Positions 56,819 through 64,000 of a stretch of 64,000 bases of DNA are shown in pieces. Each line of letters starts with the position of its first letter. Position 1 is the first letter of the stretch. A model generated the notes under the pieces. The model did not search any database. It was not told the origin of the DNA and worked only from the letters and a program-made list of their open reading frames with translations. This DNA is from Sphingomonas donggukensis (GTDB taxonomy: Bacteria; Pseudomonadota; Alphaproteobacteria; Sphingomonadales; Sphingomonadaceae), in contig NZ_CP098401.1 in NCBI RefSeq assembly GCF_023674425.1, forward strand, positions 496,001 through 560,000. The letters run 5' to 3'. Position numbers and translations under genes: made by a program.

Positions 56819-56839
56819 TATTGCGGATGCCTCGCAATA
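56819..56839. promoter_or_regulatory. Perfect inverted repeat beside the Fur-like box
   Basis: TATTGCG, seven bases, CGCAATA: a perfect 7-7-7 repeat directly next to the Fur-like site. It could be a second iron-regulator site (Irr, RirA or another Fur-type half-site) or part of the promoter. Confidence 0.5.
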
Positions 56840-56959
56840 ACTGCCGTCGTGACTTCGCGGGACTGGCGGCAGGGACTGGGGTCGGCGATATGCGTCGAAC
56901 GCGTTGCTCCGGAGTCGCGCGCGCTCTACGGAACGGGGCAAGGGCGACGAAACGGGGCG

Positions 56960-58264
56960 ATGACGATGCGGCTGATGACGATTGTGGCGACGGCGGTGGT
57001 GCTGAGCGCCTGTTCGGGGCGGATCGTGCCGCCTACCGTCGGTACCGGCGTGCCGGCAGCGAGCGACCGTCCGGCGACCTCGGCGGTGCATCCCTCGACC
57101 AATGTCGCGGTGCGGCGCCCGACCGCCGCGACGCCGATCGCACCGATCGCGACCGCGCCGACGCCTGCCGGAGTGACGACGGCGGCGGCGGCGGGCGTGC
57201 TGGCCGGGCCGCCGGTCGCGTCGCTGCCGATGACGCGTGAGGATGCCGCGGTGGCGCTCGCCGCGTTCCGCACCTCCTGCCCGGGCCTGACGAAGCGCGC
57301 CGATGTGTCGGGGCTGACCCGCCCCGCCGACTGGCAGCCGGCGTGCGACGCCGCGCGCGCGACGGGCGACGGCGGTGCCCCTGCGTTCTTCGCGCGCTGG
57401 CTGGAGGCGGTGCAGATCGGCGACGGCAAGGCGTTCGCGACCGGATATTACGAGCCTGAGATTGCCGGCTCGCGGACGCGGGGCGGGGCGTATCAGACCC
57501 CGATCTACGCCCGCCCGCGCGATCTGGTCGAAGTCGACCTCGGCCTGTTCGCGACCGACCTGAAGGGCAAGAAGATCCGCGGCAAGGTGTCGGGCAACAG
57601 CTTCGTCCCTTATGACGACCGCACCGCCATCGAGCAGGGGGCGCTCGACGGGCGCGCGCCGGTGCTGGCGTGGGCGGCGGACCCGGTCGAGATATTCTTC
57701 CTGCAGATCCAGGGATCGGGCCGCCTGCGCCTGCCCGACGGCAATGTCATGCGGATTGGCTACGACACGCAGAACGGGCGCGAATACACCGGCATCGGCG
57801 CGCTTATGCGCCAGCGCGGGCTGCTCCAGCCGGGGCAGACGTCGATGCAGGGGCTGATGGGCTATCTGCGCGCCAACCCAGAGGAAGGCCGCGCGATCAT
57901 GCGCGAGAACAAGAGCTTCGTCTTCTTCCGCGAACTGACGGGCGCCGGGCCGCTCGGGGCGATGGGCTATCCGGTCACCGGCGGCGGGACCGTGGCGGTC
58001 GACGTGAAGTTCGTGCCGCTGGGCGCGCCGGTGCTGCTGTCGATGGACCGCGCCGATGCCAACGGCATCTGGGTGGCGCAGGATACCGGCGGCGCGATCA
58101 AGGGCGCCAACCGCTTCGATACCTTCTGGGGCGCGGGGGACGATGCCCGCGCGATCGCCGGTGGCATGGCCGCGCGAGGCACCGCATTCCTGCTGCTGCC
58201 GATCGGGACGGCCGCGCGGCTGACGTCGGGGGCGGCATATGGCGGACCGGCGACTAAGCCCTGA
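56960..58264 (+). CDS. mltA: Membrane-bound lytic murein transglycosylase A
   Basis: 434 residues from the ATG at 56960 (or 56966). Lipoprotein signal with lipobox LSAC (C18), then a Pro/Ala/Thr-rich linker to about 90. The MltA domain covers about 140-300 (GYYEPEIAGSRTRGGAYQTPIY, QIQGSGRLRLPDG, NGREYTGIG), and the 3D domain ends the protein (GTVAVDVKFVPLGAPVLLSM, IWVAQDTGGAIKGANRFDTF) with the catalytic Asp in the last of these. MltA cleaves peptidoglycan glycan strands, making 1,6-anhydro ends, at the outer membrane. The Smr gene overlaps its 3' end by 26 bases. Confidence 0.95.
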   Translation: MTMRLMTIVATAVVLSACSGRIVPPTVGTGVPAASDRPATSAVHPSTNVAVRRPTAATPIAPIATAPTPAGVTTAAAAGVLAGPPVASLPMTREDAAVALAAFRTSCPGLTKRADVSGLTRPADWQPACDAARATGDGGAPAFFARWLEAVQIGDGKAFATGYYEPEIAGSRTRGGAYQTPIYARPRDLVEVDLGLFATDLKGKKIRGKVSGNSFVPYDDRTAIEQGALDGRAPVLAWAADPVEIFFLQIQGSGRLRLPDGNVMRIGYDTQNGREYTGIGALMRQRGLLQPGQTSMQGLMGYLRANPEEGRAIMRENKSFVFFRELTGAGPLGAMGYPVTGGGTVAVDVKFVPLGAPVLLSMDRADANGIWVAQDTGGAIKGANRFDTFWGAGDDARAIAGGMAARGTAFLLLPIGTAARLTSGAAYGGPATKP

Positions 58265-58781
58265 CGAGGCCGCGCTGTGGCGGCGCGTGATGGCAAGCGT
58301 TCGCCCGATCGAGGGCCGCGCACCGCCGGCCGCCGTGGCCGCCCCCGCCACGCAGCGCGCGCACGCCGTCACCCTCTCCGCTGTACCGCAGCCGGCACCG
58401 CCGCGGCCACATCGCCCCGTGGCGCCCGGCGTGACGCTCGATGGCGGCTGGGATCGGCGACTGTCGCGCGGGATGGTCGCGCCCGACCGCACGATCGACC
58501 TGCACGGCCATACGCTCCAGTCGGCCTATAGCCTGCTCGACCACGCGCTCGACCGTGCGATCCGCGACGGCAGCCGCGTGATCCTGCTGGTGACCGGCAA
58601 ACCACCGCGCAAGGAATCCGAGCGGCCCCACGCCCGCGGTGCGATCCGGGCGGCAGTTGGCGACTGGCTGGCGGCATCGCGCCATGCCGACCGCATCGCC
58701 GCGGTCCGCGGCGCGCATCCGCGCCACGGCGGCACCGGCGCCCTGTATATCGTTCTGCGGCGCGACCGGCAGGCGCCTTAA
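58239..58781 (+). CDS. Smr-domain protein
   Basis: 180 residues from the ATG at 58239, overlapping the end of mltA. Residues about 1-80 are Pro/Ala/Arg-rich and unstructured. The C-terminal Smr domain (about 85-175) has TIDLHGHTLQSAYSLL, ILLVTGKPPRKES and HGGTGALYIVLRR. Smr domains are nicking or RNA-cleaving endonuclease modules; here it is stand-alone without MutS. Overlap with mltA means the two are translated together, although no functional link is known. Confidence 0.93.
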   Translation: MADRRLSPDEAALWRRVMASVRPIEGRAPPAAVAAPATQRAHAVTLSAVPQPAPPRPHRPVAPGVTLDGGWDRRLSRGMVAPDRTIDLHGHTLQSAYSLLDHALDRAIRDGSRVILLVTGKPPRKESERPHARGAIRAAVGDWLAASRHADRIAAVRGAHPRHGGTGALYIVLRRDRQAP

Positions 58782-58887
58782 CCCTCTTCGTCCACGGCTT
58801 CCTAACCCTGCGACGCCATATCGGCGGGTCAGATGGCAGCGGTGCGTCGATGCGCCGCGCGAGGGGTGGGGCAAGCACGTCGAACGC

Positions 58888-60561
58888 ATGAACGCAGTCT
58901 CGCTCAAAAGCAGAGCCGTGGCGTTCGCGCTGGGGGCGGGCATGATCGCGTTCGTGCTGGCGCTGGCGGCGACGTCGGCGGGGCGTCTCGACGCGCTGGG
59001 CGCCGCACATGCGCTGATCCCGGCGATCGTGTGCGCGGTAATGTGCTGGGCCTGCGCCGAACGCGCGCTCGCATCGACGGCGGCGGCGATCGATGCCGCG
59101 ATCGCACGCCTGACGCAGGCCGCGAACGGCGACCTGGAAAGCGAGATTCCCGACGAGGTGGCCGCGGCGGTGCCCCCGCTTGCTGGCGCGATGACCGGTC
59201 TGTTCGGGCAGCTCCACACCCAGCTCGACATCGTTCAGCAGCTGGCGATGTTCGACCAGGTGACCGGCCTTGCCAACCGCACCAATTTCCGCCGCAGTGC
59301 CGAACGCGTGCTGGCGGCGATGCCGGGCGATGGCGCGGCGGCGATCTTCTTCATCGATCTCGACCGGTTCAAGGCGGTGAACGACACGCTGGGCCACGCG
59401 GTCGGCGATGCTCTGCTGGGCATGGTCGCCGACCGGCTGTGCGCGGTGGCCGAACGCTTCGCGCCGGCGGACGGCGCCGCACCGGCGGTGATCGGGCGGC
59501 TGGCCGGGGACGAATTCGCGATGCTCTTCCCCGCGGTCGGGTGCCCGACGGAGGCCACGCGGATCGGGCGCGGCATCCTGTTCGCGCTCAGCGAGCCGTT
59601 CGACCTGGTCGAGCAGGCGGTGTCGGTGGGCGCGTCGATCGGCATCGCGCTGCGCCCGCGCCACGGCCACGCACTGACCGACCTGATGCGCGCCGCCGAC
59701 ACCGCCATGTACCACGCCAAGGCGAGCGGGCGCGGCCGCGCGGAGCTGTTCAGCGAGGCGCTGGCGACCGAGATCGCGACCCGCAGCCAGCTGGAGACGG
59801 ACCTGCGCGCCGCCATCGAGCGCGGCGAATTCGCACTTGTGTACCAGCCGCAGATCGCGCTGACCGGCAATCGGCTGGTCGCGGTGGAGGCGTTGCTGCG
59901 CTGGCGGCATCCGTCGGGCGCGCTGCGGTTGCCGGGCAGCTTCCTCCAGCGCGCGGAGGACACCGGCCTGATCGTCGATATCGGGGAATGGGTGATCGCG
60001 GCGGTCGCCGACACGATCCGGCGGTGGGGGCGAATGGGGATCGCGCAGCGGCTTGCCATCAACATCTCCGCCCGACAGCTCGATCACGGATCGTTCTTCA
60101 GGGGCTTGCGCAACGCCATGCGGGCCGCCGACGCGCCGGCGCACCTGTTGGAGCTGGAGATCACCGAAACGCTGGCGATGCAGTGTTCGCGCGAGGTGAT
60201 CGACGCGATCGCCGCGCTGCGCGCCGACGGCGCGACGATCGCGATCGACGATTTCGGCACGGGATACTCGAACCTCGCTCGCCTGCGCGACCTGCCGGTG
60301 GACCGGGTGAAGATCGACCCCTGCCTGATCCGCGACATCGCCGAGGCCCACCACGCGCGCGTCATCGTGCAGGCGGTCATCGGCCTGATCCACGGCCTCG
60401 GCATGGAAGCGGTGGCGGAGGGGATCGAGACGCGCGCGCAGATCGACGTGCTTCGCGTGCTGGGCTGCGACGTGATCCAGGGGTTCGCCATCGCCGAACC
60501 GATGGACGAGGCGGCGTTCCTCGACTGGGCGCGGACCGAGCCGGCGCGAATTACCGCCTGA
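58888..60561 (+). CDS. GGDEF-EAL cyclic di-GMP enzyme, membrane-anchored
   Basis: 557 residues, ATG at 58888. Two hydrophobic helices at about 8-30 and 36-55, then a HAMP-like coiled segment (AIARLTQAANGDLESEIPDE). The GGDEF domain (about 130-290) has the signature as AGDEF in RLAGDEFAML, a permitted variation, but the RxxD inhibitory site five residues upstream is absent. The EAL domain (about 300-550) keeps EALLRWRHP, the INISARQL Asn, ITETLAM Glu, DDFGTGYSNL, KIDPCLI, and QGFAIAEPM, so c-di-GMP hydrolysis is likely. Net activity cannot be predicted. It stands alone. Confidence 0.95.
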   Translation: MNAVSLKSRAVAFALGAGMIAFVLALAATSAGRLDALGAAHALIPAIVCAVMCWACAERALASTAAAIDAAIARLTQAANGDLESEIPDEVAAAVPPLAGAMTGLFGQLHTQLDIVQQLAMFDQVTGLANRTNFRRSAERVLAAMPGDGAAAIFFIDLDRFKAVNDTLGHAVGDALLGMVADRLCAVAERFAPADGAAPAVIGRLAGDEFAMLFPAVGCPTEATRIGRGILFALSEPFDLVEQAVSVGASIGIALRPRHGHALTDLMRAADTAMYHAKASGRGRAELFSEALATEIATRSQLETDLRAAIERGEFALVYQPQIALTGNRLVAVEALLRWRHPSGALRLPGSFLQRAEDTGLIVDIGEWVIAAVADTIRRWGRMGIAQRLAINISARQLDHGSFFRGLRNAMRAADAPAHLLELEITETLAMQCSREVIDAIAALRADGATIAIDDFGTGYSNLARLRDLPVDRVKIDPCLIRDIAEAHHARVIVQAVIGLIHGLGMEAVAEGIETRAQIDVLRVLGCDVIQGFAIAEPMDEAAFLDWARTEPARITA

Positions 60562-61681
60562 TCGCGCGGGCGATGACCTCGGCATAGATTGCGGTCAGGG
60601 CGTGCAGGTCGGCGGTCGCCACCGCCTCGTCCAGCTTGTGCATCGTCGCGTTGACCAGACCGAATTCGACCGTGGGACAGACCGCCGACAGGAAACGCGC
60701 ATCGGAGGTGCCGCCGGTGGTCGACAGCTCTGGGGTCAGCCCGGTGACATGCGTGATTGCTCCCGACACCAGCGCCGACAAATCGCCGGGCGGAGTCAGG
60801 AAAGCCTCTCCCGACACGATCCCGCGGACCCCGGCGCCGGGGGCGTGGCGATCGACGACCGCGCGGATGCGCGCGACGAGCGCCTCGCCCGACTGTTCGT
60901 CGTTGAACCGGATGCTCAGGCGCGCGCGGGCATGCGCGGGGATGACGTTGGTCGCCGGATTGCCGACGTCCAGGTCGGTGACCTCGATGTTCGACGGCTG
61001 GAACCAGGCATTGCCCTGGTCGAGGGCGATTGCGTCGATCTCCGCGAGGATCGCGACCAGACGCGGGATCGGATTGTCGGCAAGGTGGGGGTAGGCGACG
61101 TGGCCCTGACGCCCGGGGACGTCGATCCAGATGTTGACCGACCCGCGCCGTCCGATCTTCACCATGTCGCCGAGCCGCGTGGTCGAGGTCGGTTCGCCGA
61201 CCAGGCACATGTCCGGGCGGATGCCGCGCGCGGCCATGCGATCGATCAGCGCGCGGGTGCCGTGGATCGCCGGGCCTTCCTCGTCGCCGGTGACGATCAG
61301 GCTGATCGTGCCGCTGTCGGGCGCCGTCGCACACGCCGCGACGAAGGCGGCGATCGCGCCCTTCATGTCGACGGCGCCGCGCCCGTAGAGCAGGTCGCCG
61401 CGCACCTCCGCAACGAACGGATCGCCGGTCCAGCCGGCGCCGGGCGGCACGACGTCGAGGTGCCCGGCGAAGGCGAGGTGCGGCCCGCCCGATCCGCGCA
61501 CCGCGAGCAGATTCTCGACCGGACCGTCGGGCGCCTCGCCGACCACGAAGCGATCGACCGCGAAGCCGAGCGGCACGATCGCCGCCTCCAGCACGTCGAA
61601 CACGCCCCCGCGCGCGGGCGTCACGCTTTCCTGCGTGATGAGCGCGCCCGCGAGCGCTACAACGTCGATCGACCCAGTCAT
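60551..61681 (-). CDS. dapE: Succinyl-diaminopimelate desuccinylase
   Basis: 376 residues from the ATG at 61681; a second in-frame ATG lies at 61693. DapE removes succinate from N-succinyl-LL-DAP in the lysine and cell-wall pathway. Metal residues are in AFAGHLDVVPPG, GRGAVDMKGAIAAF, TGDEEGPAIHGT and the C-terminal GLVNATMHKLDEAV. The specificity loop TGGTSDARFLSA is typical. It is divergent from the cupin gene with only 11 bp between the starts, so the upstream signals of each gene lie inside the other. Confidence 0.96.
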   Translation of the reverse strand: MTGSIDVVALAGALITQESVTPARGGVFDVLEAAIVPLGFAVDRFVVGEAPDGPVENLLAVRGSGGPHLAFAGHLDVVPPGAGWTGDPFVAEVRGDLLYGRGAVDMKGAIAAFVAACATAPDSGTISLIVTGDEEGPAIHGTRALIDRMAARGIRPDMCLVGEPTSTTRLGDMVKIGRRGSVNIWIDVPGRQGHVAYPHLADNPIPRLVAILAEIDAIALDQGNAWFQPSNIEVTDLDVGNPATNVIPAHARARLSIRFNDEQSGEALVARIRAVVDRHAPGAGVRGIVSGEAFLTPPGDLSALVSGAITHVTGLTPELSTTGGTSDARFLSAVCPTVEFGLVNATMHKLDEAVATADLHALTAIYAEVIARAIRR

Positions 61682-61692
61682 GGAGAGGCGCA

Positions 61693-62139
61693 TTGCCCAA
61701 GCTCGACCTCGACGCAATCCCGCAGACCAATGCGACCGGCTATCCGCCCGAATATGCCGGGCAGGTGCAGGGGCGGCATTATCGCCGGCTGGGACCGGCA
61801 GGCGGCTTGACCGAATATGGCGTCAGTCACGTCGTGCTCGATCCCGGCGCCTGGTCGGCGCACCGCCACTGGCATGAGGGCGAAGACGAGTTCGTGGTGA
61901 TGCTGTCGGGCGAGGCGGTGCTGGTCGACGACAGCGGCGAGACGGCGATGCGCGCGGGCGACTGCGCGGCGTTTCCGATGGGCGATGGCAATGGCCACGT
62001 CCTCCAGAACCGCAGCGATGCGCCGTGCGTGTTCATCGCGGTCGGGCGGTCGGGCGATACCGATTGCCATTATCCCGACATCGACATGCACCTGTTCGCC
62101 GGAAAAGGCTTTCGGCGGAAGGACGGGTCCGCGTTCTGA
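61693..62139 (+). CDS. Cupin-domain protein
   Basis: 148 residues from TTG at 61693, with GGAGAGG 5 bases upstream. A single cupin fold: HRHWHEGEDEFVVMLSGEAV has the metal-type H-x-H-x4-E, followed by GDCAAFPMGDGNGHVLQNRS with the last His. It resembles 'cupin domain-containing' proteins next to dapE or transaldolase in alphaproteobacteria, with no assigned reaction. The TTG overlaps the 5' end of the alternative dapE start on the opposite strand, a head-to-head arrangement with almost no promoter space. Confidence 0.9.
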   Translation: MPKLDLDAIPQTNATGYPPEYAGQVQGRHYRRLGPAGGLTEYGVSHVVLDPGAWSAHRHWHEGEDEFVVMLSGEAVLVDDSGETAMRAGDCAAFPMGDGNGHVLQNRSDAPCVFIAVGRSGDTDCHYPDIDMHLFAGKGFRRKDGSAF

Positions 62140-62158
62140 CACATCGACCGGGGGAGCG

Positions 62159-62689
62159 TTACGCGAGCGCCTTGCCCATCCGGATGAGCGGCACGCCGAC
62201 GGGGCCGCTCTCATCCACGATCCGCTCGATTTCGGCATAGCCCGCCGCGCTGTACAGCGGCTCCCCGGCCAGTGTCGCCATCAGTTCCGCGCGTCTGAAG
62301 CCCTCGACTGCGGCGGCGGCCTCGCAGGCGGATAGGATCGCCCGCCCGATCCCGCGGCGGACGTGGTCGGGATCGGTGTACATCGCCCGCACGCGCGCGG
62401 CCTCGCTGGCGGGATCGAGCAGGCGCGGTTCGCGCAAGCCTGCGCTGTGGTCGCCGCCGTAGAGCGTGGCGCGCCGGCTCCACCCGCCGCAGCCGGCGAT
62501 CCGGTCGCCCGTCTCGACCACGAAATAGGTGCCGTCCGCGATCAGCTGCGTGTCGAGGCCCATGACCAGCCGGCTCGCCGCGACCTGGTCGGCGGACAGA
62601 TAGCTCGACTGCAACGCATCGATCGCGCGCGCCATCAGCCGCCTGAGCGCGGGCAGGTCCGCCGCGGTCGCCGGGCGCAGTTCGTGCAT
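62159..62689 (-). CDS. GNAT-family acetyltransferase
   Basis: 176 residues from the ATG at 62689 ([20 protein letters not shown]). The acetyl-CoA loop is [20 protein letters not shown] and the core [18 protein letters not shown] is typical. The C-terminus is [20 protein letters not shown]. Substrate unknown. It is convergent with the cupin gene (19 bp apart) and divergent from dxs by 55 bp. Confidence 0.9.
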   Translation of the reverse strand: MHELRPATAADLPALRRLMARAIDALQSSYLSADQVAASRLVMGLDTQLIADGTYFVVETGDRIAGCGGWSRRATLYGGDHSAGLREPRLLDPASEAARVRAMYTDPDHVRRGIGRAILSACEAAAAVEGFRRAELMATLAGEPLYSAAGYAEIERIVDESGPVGVPLIRMGKALA

Positions 62690-62744
62690 CAAATCTCCAT
62701 CCGGTATCAATCGACACGTCCCGCAGGCTCGGGTAAACGGGGGC

Positions 62745-64000
62745 ATGTCCGATACTCCCGCAACGCCCCTGCTCGATACGGTGGCGACGCCGCACGACCT
62801 CCGCAAGCTCGATCACAAGCAACTGCGCCAACTGGCCGACGAGCTGCGCGCCGAAACCATTTCCGCGGTCGGCACGACCGGCGGGCATCTCGGCTCCGGC
62901 CTCGGCGTGGTCGAGCTGACCACCGCGATCCACTATGTCTTCAACACGCCCGACGACCGGCTGGTGTGGGACGTCGGCCACCAATGCTATCCGCACAAGA
63001 TTCTGACCGGGCGCCGCGACCGCATCCGCACGCTGCGGCAGGGCGGGGGCCTTTCGGGCTTCACCAAGCGTAGCGAGAGCGAATACGACCCGTTCGGCGC
63101 GGCGCATTCCTCGACGTCGATCTCGGCGGCGCTGGGCTTTGCCATCGCCAACAAGCTGACCGGCGCGCCCGGCAAGGCGATCGCGGTGATCGGCGACGGA
63201 TCGATGTCCGCCGGCATGGCCTATGAGGCGATGAACAACGCCGAGGCCGCGGGCAATCGGCTGGTGGTGATCCTGAACGACAACGACATGTCGATCGCTC
63301 CGCCGGTGGGCGGGCTGTCGGCGTACCTTGCGCGCATGGTGTCGAGTTCCGAGTATCTCGGCCTGCGCAGTCTTGCATCGAAGCTGACCGCGAAGCTCTC
63401 CCGCCGCGTCCACAAGACTGCGCGCAAGGCCGAGGAATATACCCGCGGCATGGTGACCGGGGGCACGCTCTTCGAGGAGCTCGGCTTCTACTATGTCGGG
63501 CCGATCGACGGGCACAACCTCGATCACCTCATCCCGGTGCTGGAGAATGTCCGCGACGCCGAGCAGGGGCCGGTGCTGGTCCATGTCGTGACCAAGAAGG
63601 GCAAGGGCTATGCCCCGGCCGAGGCGTCGGCGGACAAATATCATGGCGTCCAGAAATTCGACGTCATCACCGGCACGCAGGCGACCGCCCCACCGGGACC
63701 GCCGAGTTACCAGAACGTGTTCGGCGACGCGCTGGTGCGCGAGGCGGCTACGGATGATCGGATCGTCGCGATCACCGCGGCGATGCCATCGGGCACCGGC
63801 GTCGATCGCTTCGCCAAGGCCTATCCCGACCGTGCGTTCGATGTCGGCATCGCCGAGCAGCATGCGGTGACCTTCGCCGCGGGGCTGGCGGCGCAGGGGA
63901 TGCGACCATTCTGTGCGATCTACTCGACGTTCCTGCAACGCGCCTATGATCAGGTCGTGCATGACGTCGCCATCCAGAATTTACCCGTCCGGTTCGCGAT
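62745..64000 (+). CDS. dxs: 1-deoxy-D-xylulose-5-phosphate synthase, 3' end outside window
   Basis: 418 residues visible of about 640. DXS condenses pyruvate and glyceraldehyde 3-phosphate in the non-mevalonate isoprenoid pathway, the source of carotenoids in sphingomonads. The N-terminus has [20 protein letters not shown] (active His), the thiamine-diphosphate motif [20 protein letters not shown] with [15 protein letters not shown], and the transketolase-like central domain begins at about 325 ([38 protein letters not shown]). The start ATG at 62745 is preceded by GGGGGC. The reading frame is open to the window edge. Confidence 0.97.
   Translation, partial: MSDTPATPLLDTVATPHDLRKLDHKQLRQLADELRAETISAVGTTGGHLGSGLGVVELTTAIHYVFNTPDDRLVWDVGHQCYPHKILTGRRDRIRTLRQGGGLSGFTKRSESEYDPFGAAHSSTSISAALGFAIANKLTGAPGKAIAVIGDGSMSAGMAYEAMNNAEAAGNRLVVILNDNDMSIAPPVGGLSAYLARMVSSSEYLGLRSLASKLTAKLSRRVHKTARKAEEYTRGMVTGGTLFEELGFYYVGPIDGHNLDHLIPVLENVRDAEQGPVLVHVVTKKGKGYAPAEASADKYHGVQKFDVITGTQATAPPGPPSYQNVFGDALVREAATDDRIVAITAAMPSGTGVDRFAKAYPDRAFDVGIAEQHAVTFAAGLAAQGMRPFCAIYSTFLQRAYDQVVHDVAIQNLPVRFA

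Noticed and set aside
62211..63962. 583-codon minus-strand frame across dxs and the GNAT gene
   Set aside because: It runs antisense through dxs and out of frame through the GNAT gene; no motif.

Overview
This window is a high-GC (mid-60s percent by eye) stretch of alphaproteobacterial core chromosome, most likely Sphingomonas or a close sphingomonad. The reasons are a CtrA master regulator with a CtrA-type box upstream, a large TonB-dependent receptor, a Gly/Arg-rich N-terminal extension on ribosomal protein S5, sphingomonad-style hairpin repeats of the REP type, and alphaproteobacterial gene neighbourhoods. I saw no rRNA or tRNA gene, insertion sequence, prophage or CRISPR array.

Layout. 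1-8 kb: the end of an alpha-E/transglutaminase pair, the N-end rule enzyme bpt, threonine deaminase, a DUF3298-type lipoprotein, an exported amidohydrolase, a ParS/MbcA-like small protein followed by an ORF with no normal start codon, and ctrA. 8-17 kb: a TonB receptor with a LacI-type operator candidate, a LysR regulator divergent from pirin and wrbA, an unrecognised exported protein, then a tight run of dioxygenase, pseudouridine synthase, arfB and the free-methionine-sulfoxide reductase msrC. 17-23 kb: a glycine-zipper protein, a universal stress protein, and pyruvate dehydrogenase E2 (pdhC) and E3 (lpdA) separated by a small membrane protein, a thioesterase and another membrane protein. 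23.3-43.7 kb: one continuous block holding the equivalents of the str, S10, spc and alpha operons (rpsL to rplQ), including fusA, tuf, secY, adk and rpoA. 43.7-64 kb: prolyl oligopeptidase, a PRMT-like methyltransferase, guaA, an HprK-like ATPase, GNAT, Spx/ArsC-like protein, panB, a YfgM-like protein with bamB and der, a TusA-like protein, an Hpt protein, bfr/bfd, mltA, an Smr protein, a GGDEF-EAL protein, dapE, a cupin, GNAT, and the 5' two thirds of dxs.

How they work together. The centre is a growth-rate block for translation, transcription (RpoA), secretion (SecY) and adenylate metabolism (Adk). The flanks add central metabolism (PDH E2/E3, IlvA, GuaA, PanB, DapE, Dxs), envelope assembly (BamB, YfgM, MltA), iron storage (Bfr/Bfd) and signalling (CtrA, Hpt, GGDEF-EAL).

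Main things worth a second look. A transglutaminase-like protein has Pro where the family has its catalytic Cys. RpsL naturally carries Arg88, a position where Arg gives streptomycin resistance elsewhere. The ribosomal block is punctuated by strong hairpins at and away from the classical operon boundaries, including a five-hairpin leader between rpsJ and rplC and a 12-bp stem over the rpsM stop codon. A Fur-like site plus a perfect inverted repeat lie upstream of bfd. The ParS-like gene pair has an unusual junction. I found no convincing new multi-gene defence or biosynthetic system; the nearest candidate for something undescribed is the regulatory RNA architecture of the ribosomal block.
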